From JBBDWJ01 sp963824095 (GTDB taxonomy: Bacteria; Acidobacteriota; Terriglobia; Bryobacterales; UBA6623), in contig CAWGNS010000009.1 in NCBI GenBank assembly GCA_963824095.1, positions 310,001-374,000 on the forward strand: a DNA stretch of 64,000 bases. Reading direction: 5' to 3'. Under the pieces are notes generated by a model that was not told where the DNA came from, did no database searches, and saw nothing but the letters and a program-made list of their open reading frames with translations. Made by a program: the position numbers and the translations under genes. Of this stretch, positions 7,532 to 15,489 are shown in pieces; position 1 is the stretch's first letter, and each line of letters begins with the position of its first letter.

Positions 7532-9166
7532 ATGGCGATTGCCAACACGATCCGGACTGCCAAAACGATGCCGGCCCACCCACCAGCGCCGCCGACCCCC
7601 AACACACTGGCCAAGCACATCGCCATCGGCCTGTCGTTCGCCAACCTGTGCTACCTACGCGTCTGGTCGGAACTGCTCAGCTACACTCCGGCGCAGACCT
7701 ACGAGATGCGCCTGCCGCCGCGCCCGCACGACTACGCCGCCGCCGCGCTCAACGTCGTTGCCGGGGGCATCGTCTTGGGCGTCGCCGCTTCGAAGCTCGC
7801 CAATGCCCCGTCGGCCGTGCGCCGAACCGCCCGTGGGCTCTTTCTGGCGGCCTTGCTCATCCCGCTCAACGCGCTACGCGAAGTGCTCGCCGCGCGGCTG
7901 CCGCTCGGCCAGCAATATCTCAAGGGCGGGCTGTACACGGCGCTGGGCCCAGGCGGTCTCGCGGCGTTGGCCGCCGCGGCCGCCGCCGGCGGCCTCTATC
8001 TGCTCTACCGCCACCCCCGGCCGCTCGCCCGCTTCGCTTGCGCCGTGTTGTTGGCGTTGCTCCCGTGTGTACCGCTGACCCTGCTGCAAGGCGCCTGGAA
8101 GGCCTGCCACGACGACTCGGCCGCGTTCGGCGACGCGCCCGCCGCGGCGCGCCTGTCCAGCGCGCCGCCGCCGCGCCGTGTGGTCTGGGTGATTTTCGAT
8201 GAATGGGACCAGCGGATCAGCTTCGACGACCGCCCGGCCGATCTCGCGCTCCCCGAAATCGACCGCTTCCGGGCTGCGTCGTTCGCCGCCTCCCACGCCT
8301 TCCCGCCGGCCGACAACACGCTCGCCTCGATGCCGTCGCTGATCACCGGCCGCGTCGTCGAAAAGGCCGAACCGCGCGGGCCGGCCGAGCTGCGCTTGCG
8401 GTTTCGCGGCGCCCGGCGGAGCGCCGACTGGAGCGAGGTCCCCAACGTCTTCGACGCGGCGCGCGGCCTCGGCCTCGCTACGGCGCTGGTCGGCGTCTAT
8501 CATCCTTACTGCCGCGTGCTCGCCCACAGCCTGAATTCCTGCTGGTGGACCGACATACCGCGCCCGATCAACAGCACCGGCTCCACCCTCGCCGAGGCCA
8601 TGCTGGGCCAGACGCGCAGCCTGTTCGAAACCTGGCGGCTGTCGGCGTTCGGCCCCTCGTTGAGCACCCGCCGCAAGGCGCGCGAATTTCCCCAAGCGCT
8701 CGAGCGCGCCGCGGCGGCCGCCGCCGACTCTTCCTATGGTCTGGTGCTGCTGCATCTGCTGACGCCGCATTTTCCGCACGCCTACGACCGCAAAACCCAG
8801 ACCTTCACGCTCGGCAACGCTCCGCTGACGGGCTACTACGACAGCCTGGCGCTGACCGACCGCGCCCTGGGAAGGCTGCGCCGCGCGATGCAGGCCGCGG
8901 GCGTGTGGGACGCGACAGCGGTTCTGCTCAGCTCCGACCACGGCATGAAGCACGCCCTGTTGCTCGACGGCAAAACGGACCCGCGCGTGCCGTTTCTTTT
9001 GAAACTCGCCGGTGAGTCGAGCGCCTACAGCTACGAACCGGAGCTGCCCACGGTGCGCAGCGCCGAGTTGCTGCTCGAAATTCTGCGCGGAAACATCGCG
9101 ACGCCGCGCGAGGCCGCTGCATGGCTCGACCGCCGGCAACCAGCGGCCGCGGGGCCGACCGATTGA
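7532..9166 (+). CDS. Membrane sulfatase/alkaline-phosphatase-superfamily enzyme in EPS cluster
   Basis: 544 residues: four or five hydrophobic segments (roughly residues 30-185), then a soluble alkaline-phosphatase-like domain. Metal-ligand candidates are D223 (VIFDEWD), D469 and H470 (LLSSDHG), H474 and H413 (TPHFPH). T263 in DNTLASMPSLITG sits at the nucleophile position, where true sulfatases have Cys or Ser and phosphoethanolamine or phosphoglycerol transferases have Thr. The architecture fits a periplasm-facing phospho-group transferase or hydrolase acting on polysaccharide or lipid-linked sugar, more than a sulfatase. An alternative ATG at 7568 would drop 12 residues. It is followed closely by a glycosyltransferase whose frame overlaps its end. 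Confidence 0.8.
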   Translation: MAIANTIRTAKTMPAHPPAPPTPNTLAKHIAIGLSFANLCYLRVWSELLSYTPAQTYEMRLPPRPHDYAAAALNVVAGGIVLGVAASKLANAPSAVRRTARGLFLAALLIPLNALREVLAARLPLGQQYLKGGLYTALGPGGLAALAAAAAAGGLYLLYRHPRPLARFACAVLLALLPCVPLTLLQGAWKACHDDSAAFGDAPAAARLSSAPPPRRVVWVIFDEWDQRISFDDRPADLALPEIDRFRAASFAASHAFPPADNTLASMPSLITGRVVEKAEPRGPAELRLRFRGARRSADWSEVPNVFDAARGLGLATALVGVYHPYCRVLAHSLNSCWWTDIPRPINSTGSTLAEAMLGQTRSLFETWRLSAFGPSLSTRRKAREFPQALERAAAAAADSSYGLVLLHLLTPHFPHAYDRKTQTFTLGNAPLTGYYDSLALTDRALGRLRRAMQAAGVWDATAVLLSSDHGMKHALLLDGKTDPRVPFLLKLAGESSAYSYEPELPTVRSAELLLEILRGNIATPREAAAWLDRRQPAAAGPTD

Positions 9167-9183
9167 TCGGCCACAAACCAGGC

Positions 9184-10401
9184 ATGCCAGAACACCTCGC
9201 CGAGTCGGATGCCCCACACGCGCCGGATGGGCACAGCCCCGTCGCCCGGCCCAACGCGGTCCACCAGCCCGCTCCGCCGCTTCCGCTCGTCTCGGTCGTC
9301 ATTCCGGTGCGCAACGAGCGCAACTTCCTGGCCTGCTGCCTCGACTCGGTGCTGGCGAGCGACTATCCCGCCGAACGTCTCGAAATCCTGGTGGTCGATG
9401 GATCGAGCGACGACGGCACGCGCGCCATCGCCGCCGGCTATGCCGCGCGCTTCGCCGCCGTGCGGGTCCTCGACAACCCCGCCAAAATCACGCCCGCCGC
9501 GCTCAACCTCGGCCTGCGCCAGGCCCGCGGCGAGTTGCTGATGCGCTTCGACGCCCACGCCCGCCTCGCCCCCGACGCGATTTCCCAAAGCGTCGCCTGG
9601 ATCGAGGCCAGCGGAGCCGATAACGTTGGCGGCGCGATGCGCACGCTGCCGCGTAGCGGCGGGCTGTTCGCCCAGGCGGTGGCGCTGGCGCTGAGCCATC
9701 CCTTCGGCGTCGGCAACTCGGCCTTTCGTACCGCCGCCGGCGCGGGCCAGCCGCGCTGGGTCGACACCGTCTTTGGCGGCTGCTACCGCCGCGAAGTTTT
9801 TGAGCGCATCGGCGGCTTTAACGAACGCCTGCCGCGCGGCCAGGACATGGAATTCCAGCTGCGCCTGCAACGCGCCGGGGGCCGCACTCTTCTGGTGCCT
9901 TCGATCCGCTGCGACTACTTCGCGCGCTGCGACCCGGCCTCCTTCCTCCAGCACAACTGGACCAACGGCGTCTGGGCCATCCGTCCGTTCGTTGAAAGCG
10001 AGATCGTGCCGGTGCGCCCGCGGCATTTGATCCCGCTGGCCTTTGTGACCGCATTGGGCGCGGCTCTGGCGGCAGGGTGCGCGCCGCTCGGCCTGCGGCT
10101 CGTCGAGTTGCTGGCGCTCGGGCCGGCGGCGCCGCGCGTCGAGGGACTCGGTTCCTGGCCGCTGGCGCTGCTGGCCTGCGCCTATCTCGCCGCCGCGCTG
10201 GCCGCCGCGGCGCCCGTGGCCTGGCGCCGCCGCGACGCGCGGCTGGCGCTGCTGCTTCCCGCCGTGTTTGCGAGCCTGCACATCTCTTACGGCCTGGGAA
10301 GCCTGTGGGGCCTTGTAACCGCGGCCGGAACGCTCGCCCGGCGCGGCTTCGCTTCCTGGAACAGGGCGGCCGGCGGCGCGGCGCGAAACCGCCCAACCTA
10401 A
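9184..10401 (+). CDS. Family-2 glycosyltransferase, ExoA-like
   Basis: The GT-A domain begins with LVSVVIPVRNERNFLACCLDS, has LEILVVDGSSDDGT, the donor-site stretch MRFDAHARL (DxH in place of the usual DxD), and the later DTVFGGCYRREVFERIGGFNE and GQDMEFQLRL. Two C-terminal hydrophobic segments (about 10030-10080 and 10170-10320) anchor it. This pattern matches ExoA of succinoglycan synthesis, a beta-glucosyltransferase; the sugar used here is not known. The ATG at 9184 lies 17 nt after the previous stop. An upstream ATG at 9121 is in the same frame but would overlap the preceding gene by 46 nt and add non-conserved residues. Confidence 0.87.
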   Translation: MPEHLAESDAPHAPDGHSPVARPNAVHQPAPPLPLVSVVIPVRNERNFLACCLDSVLASDYPAERLEILVVDGSSDDGTRAIAAGYAARFAAVRVLDNPAKITPAALNLGLRQARGELLMRFDAHARLAPDAISQSVAWIEASGADNVGGAMRTLPRSGGLFAQAVALALSHPFGVGNSAFRTAAGAGQPRWVDTVFGGCYRREVFERIGGFNERLPRGQDMEFQLRLQRAGGRTLLVPSIRCDYFARCDPASFLQHNWTNGVWAIRPFVESEIVPVRPRHLIPLAFVTALGAALAAGCAPLGLRLVELLALGPAAPRVEGLGSWPLALLACAYLAAALAAAAPVAWRRRDARLALLLPAVFASLHISYGLGSLWGLVTAAGTLARRGFASWNRAAGGAARNRPT

Positions 10402-10468
10402 GCACGGCAACACGCACGCGTATTCCGCAAGAAGCATCGAAACCAGCAACGCTGAGGGGCAACCGAGA

Positions 10469-11221
10469 TTGAAACGACAAATAGCGACACCGGGAACAAC
10501 AAAACCGCGGCCCGTACAATCGGGACCCCCGCAATCGGGAATAACAAGATCCGAAACCATCAAGCGCTGCGTCGATCTGAGCGTTGCTCTCGCGGCGCTG
10601 CTGCTGCTGGGGCCCTTGTTGCTGGCGATCGCCTACCGCATCCGCCGCGACTCGCCCGGGCCGGTGTTCTATCGCGGGCGTCGCGCCGCACGCGGAGGAA
10701 ACGCCTTCCGCATCTACAAATTCCGTACCATGGTCGCCGGCGCCGAACGCCTCGGCGGCCCCACCACGGCCTCGGACGACCCGCGCCTGACGCCCTTCGG
10801 CAAGCTGCTGCGGCGCCACAAGCTCGACGAGCTGCCGCAACTGCTCAACGTCGTGCGCGGCGAGATGAGCCTGGTCGGCCCGCGGCCCGAGGTCCTCGAA
10901 AAAGTCGCCCGCTACAGCCGCGAAGAGAAACGCATTCTCAACCTGCGTCCCGGCATCACCGACTGGGCCTCGATCTGGAACGCCGACGAAGGAGGCGCGC
11001 TCGCCGGCCTGCGCGACGCCGACCAGGCCTATGAACGTCTCATCCGGCCCACCAAGATTCGCCTGCAGTTGCTCTATTGCGAGCAGGCGTCGTTGTGGGT
11101 GGACCTCAAGATCCTCGGCTACACCCTGCTGAAGCTCTGCAACAAAGACTGGCTGCCGCCCGAGCTCGACGCTTTCGAACCGCCGGCGGCCGCGCAGTGG
11201 GCGCGAGCGCATCTGTCTTGA
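10469..11221 (+). CDS. Initiating sugar-phosphate transferase (bacterial sugar transferase, ExoY/WcaJ type)
   Basis: Transfers a sugar-1-phosphate from a nucleotide sugar to undecaprenyl phosphate, the first step of lipid-linked repeat synthesis. It has one N-terminal membrane segment (LSVALAALLLLGPLLLAIAY) and the family signatures DSPGPVFYRGRR, FRIYKFRTM, ASDDPRLTPFG, LRRHKLDELPQLLNV and GEMSLVGPRPE. At 250 residues it is the short ExoY-like form without the five-segment N-terminal domain of WbaP. The start is a TTG at 10469 downstream of a GAGGGG stretch. The stop (TGA) ends at 11221, 10 nt before the transketolase start. Confidence 0.9.
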   Translation: MKRQIATPGTTKPRPVQSGPPQSGITRSETIKRCVDLSVALAALLLLGPLLLAIAYRIRRDSPGPVFYRGRRAARGGNAFRIYKFRTMVAGAERLGGPTTASDDPRLTPFGKLLRRHKLDELPQLLNVVRGEMSLVGPRPEVLEKVARYSREEKRILNLRPGITDWASIWNADEGGALAGLRDADQAYERLIRPTKIRLQLLYCEQASLWVDLKILGYTLLKLCNKDWLPPELDAFEPPAAAQWARAHLS

Positions 11222-11231
11222 TGGAGCCCTG

Positions 11232-12071
11232 ATGGAGCCGCCGACAAAAAAACGCTTCGACGCCGCGCGCGGCCGCGAGTTGGCGCTTGAGATCCGCCGC
11301 GCCGTCCTGGCAATGACGCACCGCGCCGGCTCTTCGCACGTCGGTGGAGCACTCTCGGCCGCCGACCTGCTCGCCGCGCTCTACAGCGGCATCCTGCGCG
11401 TCGATCCCGCCGCGGCCGATGCGCCGCGACGCGACCGCTTTCTGCTCAGCAAGGGACACGCCTGCGCGGCGCTCTATGCCGCCCTGGCGGGCCGCGGCTT
11501 CTTCCCCAAGGATTGGCTCGGCGACTTCTACCAGGACGGCGCCGCGCTGGCCGGCCACGCCACCCCGAGCGTCCCCGGCGTCGAGGTCGCCAGCGGCTCG
11601 CTCGGCCACGGCCTGCCCATCGGCTGCGGCCTGGCGCTGGCGGCAAAACACGACGCCGCCGGCTACCGGGTTTTCGTGCTGTTGAGTGACGGCGAGTGCG
11701 ACGAAGGCTCGGTCTGGGAGGCCGCCCTGTTCGCCGCGCACCACGAGCTCGACAACCTGGTCGCGATCGTCGACTACAACAAGATCCAAAGCCTGGGAAG
11801 CGTCTCCGAGGTGTTGCAACTCGAGCCGTTCGCCGCCAAGTGGCGCGCCTTCGGCTGGTCGCTCGCCGAAATCGACGGCCACGACCTGGACCAGATCGGC
11901 GCCGCGCTCGAAGCCATACCGCGCCGGCCCGGCAAGCCCACCTGCGTCTTGGCCCACACGGTGAAAGGCCGCGGAGTCGGCTTCATGGAAAACCAACTGT
12001 TATGGCACTACCGGGCGCCCGACGCCGCCGAACTCGAGCGCGCCCTGGCCGAGCTGGAGGCGCGGCGATGA
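11232..12071 (+). CDS. Transketolase N-terminal subunit (thiamine diphosphate-binding)
   Basis: 279 residues covering only the pyrophosphate-binding half of transketolase. Key stretches are SSHVGGALSAADLLAALY, FLLSKGHACAALYA, SGSLGHGLPIGCGLA and the TPP/Mg motif starting at D153 (SDGECDEGSVWEA through VAIVDYNKIQ). It needs the C-terminal subunit encoded from 12321 to work. Split transketolases occur in polysaccharide clusters and elsewhere and transfer C2 ketol units between sugars. Here the neighbours (aminotransferase, methyltransferases) suggest a role in making an unusual sugar, which is inference. A 249-nt repeat-bearing spacer separates the two subunit genes. Confidence 0.9.
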   Translation: MEPPTKKRFDAARGRELALEIRRAVLAMTHRAGSSHVGGALSAADLLAALYSGILRVDPAAADAPRRDRFLLSKGHACAALYAALAGRGFFPKDWLGDFYQDGAALAGHATPSVPGVEVASGSLGHGLPIGCGLALAAKHDAAGYRVFVLLSDGECDEGSVWEAALFAAHHELDNLVAIVDYNKIQSLGSVSEVLQLEPFAAKWRAFGWSLAEIDGHDLDQIGAALEAIPRRPGKPTCVLAHTVKGRGVGFMENQLLWHYRAPDAAELERALAELEARR

Positions 12072-12320
12072 CTGTCCTTATGGAGCTCACGAAACGCGAT
12101 GACTGTCCCCATGGAGCACAGCAGCCAGGCCTGCCACCCGTGGCGTGAACCTCCAGGTTTGCCGCGTCGCGATTCGTCGCGACGTAGGGCCCCAAGCCAC
12201 CGAAGCCGTGCTGGAGGCAGACCACAAGCCGGACCCGAAAGCAGTTTTTCCGAAGCTTGCTATTGCAAGACGAGCGTACGAGCAAGCGGAGGCAAGCACC
12301 CCAACAAAAGAAGCGCAACC
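12072..12320. repeat. Spacer between transketolase subunits carrying two dispersed repeats
   Basis: From 12064 to 12116 the motif GATGACTGTCC appears twice, matching the arm of the long-hairpin family seen at 21.66 and 45.13 kb. From 12139 to 12220 lies a full copy of the CCTCCAG/CTGGAGG element, containing the perfect hairpin GTCGCGATTCGTCGCGAC at 12166-12183. The following transketolase ATG at 12321 has no strong Shine-Dalgarno sequence. Confidence 0.7.
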
Positions 12321-13285
12321 ATGAGAGACGCATTCTTCCATTCCCTGCTGCAACTCGCCGCCGAAGACGAGCGCATCTACCTGCTGTCGGGCGACCTCGG
12401 CTTCGGCGTCGCCGACGAGTTCCGCCGCCGCTTTCCGGCGCGCTTCCTCAACGCCGGCGTCGCCGAGCAGAACATGACCGGGGTCGCCGCCGGGCTCGCT
12501 CTCGCCGGCAAGATCGTGTTCACCTACTCGATCGCCAACTTTCCGACGCTGCGCTGTCTCGAGCAGATCCGCAACGACGTCTGCGCCCACAACGCCAACG
12601 TCAAAATCGTCGCGGTCGGCGGCGGGCTCGCCTACGGAGCGCTCGGCCCCAGCCACCACGCCACCGAAGACCTGGCGATCCTGCGCGCGCTACCCAACAT
12701 GGTTGTCGTGGCGCCCGGAGATCCGCTCGAAGCCGCGCAAGCCACCGCGGCAATCGCGCGCATGCCGGGCCCTGCTACCTGCGTCTGGGCCGTGCCGGAG
12801 AGCCGGCCGTGCACCGCGAACTCGACTTCGTGTTGGGGCGGGCCGTTTGTATTCGCCGCGGAAGCGATCTCAGCCTGATCGCCACTGGCGGCATGCTGGC
12901 CGTCGCCGCCGAAGCCGCCCGCCGTCTCGAGTGCGAAGGCCTGGCGGCGGGACTGTGGAGCATGCACACCCTCAAGCCGCTCGACGTCGAGGCCCTGCGC
13001 GAAGCCGCCGCCACCGGCCTGCTGTTCACGCTCGAAGAGCACAGCGCGATCGGCGGGCTCGGCTCGGCCGTCGCCGAAGCGCTCTGCGATCAAGGCTACG
13101 CGGGGACGCTGCGGCGCATCGCCCTGCCCGACGCCTTCGCGCCCTGCGCCGGCAGCGCCGCCTATCTGCGCCAACGCGCCGGGCTCGACGTCGATGCGGT
13201 GCTCGAACGCATACGCGCCGTCTACGCCGATTGCGCGGCGCGGCGGGCTAGCGAAGCAACGCGCGAAGCCGCGGCCCGCGCTTGA
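12321..13285 (+). CDS. Transketolase C-terminal subunit, interrupted by a one-base frameshift
   Basis: Starts at MRDAFFHSLLQLAAEDERIYLLSGDLGFG and continues with FLNAGVAEQNMTGVAAGLA, which bears the catalytic Glu of the pyrimidine-binding domain. It is in frame until MPGP at about 12770. After that the expected CYLRLGRAGEPAVHRELDF is read one frame over and continues to the stop at 13285 (LSLIATGGMLAVAAEAARRL, LFTLEEHSAIGGLGSAVAEAL). As written, the first frame stops at 12878. One base missing at 12770-12773, in a GGCCC run, explains this. Either the sequence has an indel error or the subunit is broken, which would also disable the N-terminal partner. Confidence 0.85.
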
Positions 13286-13318
13286 TCTACTCCGCGACAC
13301 CGCCAAATCTCTGAATCC

Positions 13319-14110
13319 ATGCCGCAACCCGTCGAACGCGACTATTCCACCGTCACCGAGCTACCCGGAGGCCGCGCCTCGCCGCGGCAACTGGCCCGCC
13401 TGCGCCAGCGCTACAGCCTGGCCGCCTCGCTTTCCACCGCGCGCGACGTGCTCGAGGTCGGCTGCGGCGCCGGGCTCGGCCTGGGTTGGCTGGCCCGCCG
13501 CGCGCGGCGCGTCACCGGCGCAGATTACACCGCTTCGAGCCTCGCCCTGGCGCGGCGGCACTACAACGGGCGCGTCCCCCTGCTGCGGCTCGACGCGGCC
13601 GTGCTGCCGTTTCGCGACCAGTGTTTCGACGTTGTCGTTTTGTTCGAAACGCTCTATTACCTGCCGCGCCCCGGCGCCTTCGTCGCCGAATGCGCCCGCG
13701 TGTTGCGCGGCGGCGGGCTGCTGCTGATCGGCGCCGTCAATCCCGAATCGCGTGGCTTCCACCCCAGCCCGTTCGCCCAACGCTATTTTTCGGCCGCGCA
13801 ATTGGCGGAGTTGCTCGAGCGAGGCGGTTTCCGCGCGGAAATTCTCGGCGGCTTTGGCGAAAACACCGCGGCGCCGGCCCGCTGGCTGGCGCGCCTGCAG
13901 CGCATCGCCGGCCGCGCCGGGCTGATCCCTAAAACCATGCGGGGCAGGGAAGCGCTCAAGCGCCTGCTGTTCGGCTCGCTGCAGGAGTTGCCGCCCGAGA
14001 TCGTTCCCGATGGCTACGCTTTCGAGCCGCCGGAGCCGATCCCTTCCCTGGGGCCCCAGCGCGACTACACCATCCTTTACGCGCTGGGGCGCCGCGGACC
14101 AACGCCATGA
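13319..14110 (+). CDS. Class I SAM-dependent methyltransferase
   Basis: 263 residues. SAM motif I is DVLEVGCGAGLGLGWLA at about residue 42. It is followed by GADYTASSLALARRHY, an acidic LDAAVLPFRDQCFDVVVLFET and LRGGGLLLIGAVNPE. The later half has the YFSAAQLAELLERGGF stretch common in methyltransferases that act on sugar intermediates or glycan ends. The stop overlaps the start of the aminotransferase (ATGA at 14107-14110), so the two are translationally coupled and may act in the same sugar pathway. The substrate is unknown. Confidence 0.87.
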   Translation: MPQPVERDYSTVTELPGGRASPRQLARLRQRYSLAASLSTARDVLEVGCGAGLGLGWLARRARRVTGADYTASSLALARRHYNGRVPLLRLDAAVLPFRDQCFDVVVLFETLYYLPRPGAFVAECARVLRGGGLLLIGAVNPESRGFHPSPFAQRYFSAAQLAELLERGGFRAEILGGFGENTAAPARWLARLQRIAGRAGLIPKTMRGREALKRLLFGSLQELPPEIVPDGYAFEPPEPIPSLGPQRDYTILYALGRRGPTP

Positions 14111-15444
14111 CCTACCGTGTTCCCTACATCGACTACCCTCGCCAATACGAAAAGATCCGCGCCGGCATGCTGGCGGCGATCGACGGCGTGCTGGCGCGCG
14201 GCGACCTGATCCTGCGCGGCGATCTGCAGGCCTTCGAGCAGCGCCTCGCCGCGTTCGTCGGCGCGCACTACGCCGTCGGCACCGGCAACTGCACCGACGC
14301 GCTATATCTCGCGCTGCGCGCCGCCGGCATCGGTCCGGGCGACGAGGTCGTCACGGTCGCGCACACGTTTGTGGCGACCGCCGCGGCGATCCGTCAAACG
14401 GGGGCCGCGCCGGTCCTGGTCGATATCGGGCCCGACCATTTGATGGAGCCCGCCGCGGTTGAACGCGCCGTCACCGCCCGCACGCGCTGCATCCTGCCGG
14501 TCCACCTCAACGGGCGCATCTGCGCCATGGACCCGCTGCGCGCGATCGCCCAGCGGCGGCGGCTGATCATTATCGAAGACGCCGCGCAGGCGCTCGGCGC
14601 GCGGCTCAACGGCGAAGGCGCCGGCACGTTCGGGCTCGCCGGCTGCTTTAGCTTTTATCCGGCGAAGATTCTGGGCGCCTATGGCGACGGCGGAGCGCTG
14701 GTCACCAACGACGCGGGGCTGGCGGAAAAAGTTCGCGCGCTGCGCAACGTGGGGCGCGCGCCCGGCGGCGAGCTGCTGGGCTGGGGAACGAACTCGCGGC
14801 TCGACAACTTGCAGGCCGCCATCCTCGACTACAAGCTCAAGCTGCTGCCCGGTTGGATCGAGCGGCGCCGCGAGATCGCCGCGCGCTACCACGATCGTTT
14901 GGCCGCCGTTGAGGGCTTGCTGCCGCCCCCGCCGCCTTCGGACAGCGCCGCGAGCCCCCCGGCGGTTCCAGGCGGCGTCGAGCAGGAACGTACCGACGTC
15001 TTCCAGAACTACGAGATCGAAGCCACAGACCGCGACGGCCTGCGCGCGCATCTTGACGCGGCCGGCGTCGAGACGATGCTGCCCTGGGGCGGCCGCGCGA
15101 TCCACCAATTCCCGGCGCTGGGCTTTCAGGGCCTTCGTCTGCCCAGGACCGAGCGCCTGTTCCGCCGCGTGCTGCTACTGCCGATGCACTGCGAGCTATC
15201 GGACGAACAGGTCGATTACGTAGCCGGCCAGGTCTGCCGCTTTCAAGAAAGAGCCGCGCCCGTCGAGCGGCTGGATAACGGCGAAGCTTTACGAAACAGC
15301 GAATCGCCGCAAGGCGCGGAATTACCCAGCAACGGGGAATCGACGCCAAACGGCGAACCGATACTAGCCGGCGGACCGCCGCGGAACGCAGAGTTCCAAC
15401 AAGACGCGCCCCGGCCTGGCGGTGAACCCTCGCAGGTGGCCTGA
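14107..15444 (+). CDS. DegT/DnrJ/EryC1/StrS-family sugar aminotransferase
   Basis: PLP-dependent enzyme that aminates a keto-sugar on a nucleotide. The catalytic lysine is K187 in FSFYPAKILGAYGDGGALVT. The PLP-ring Asp is D158 (IIEDAAQALGA), and the substrate region GTGNCTDALYLALRAAGIG is near residue 60. The family is usually 360-400 residues; this protein has about 58 extra residues at the C-terminus with a 6-residue period ([NGA][GSA][EG]xxx, such as NGESTP, NGEPIL, NAEFQQ). The tail is hydrophilic and probably disordered. Its position beside the methyltransferase and the split transketolase suggests an amino, possibly methylated or branched, sugar in the EPS. Confidence 0.9.
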   Translation: MTYRVPYIDYPRQYEKIRAGMLAAIDGVLARGDLILRGDLQAFEQRLAAFVGAHYAVGTGNCTDALYLALRAAGIGPGDEVVTVAHTFVATAAAIRQTGAAPVLVDIGPDHLMEPAAVERAVTARTRCILPVHLNGRICAMDPLRAIAQRRRLIIIEDAAQALGARLNGEGAGTFGLAGCFSFYPAKILGAYGDGGALVTNDAGLAEKVRALRNVGRAPGGELLGWGTNSRLDNLQAAILDYKLKLLPGWIERRREIAARYHDRLAAVEGLLPPPPPSDSAASPPAVPGGVEQERTDVFQNYEIEATDRDGLRAHLDAAGVETMLPWGGRAIHQFPALGFQGLRLPRTERLFRRVLLLPMHCELSDEQVDYVAGQVCRFQERAAPVERLDNGEALRNSESPQGAELPSNGESTPNGEPILAGGPPRNAEFQQDAPRPGGEPSQVA

Positions 15445-15489
15445 AGGCGCGAGCGGCGAAACCGTTTCAGCGGCGTCTGTCTGCAACGC

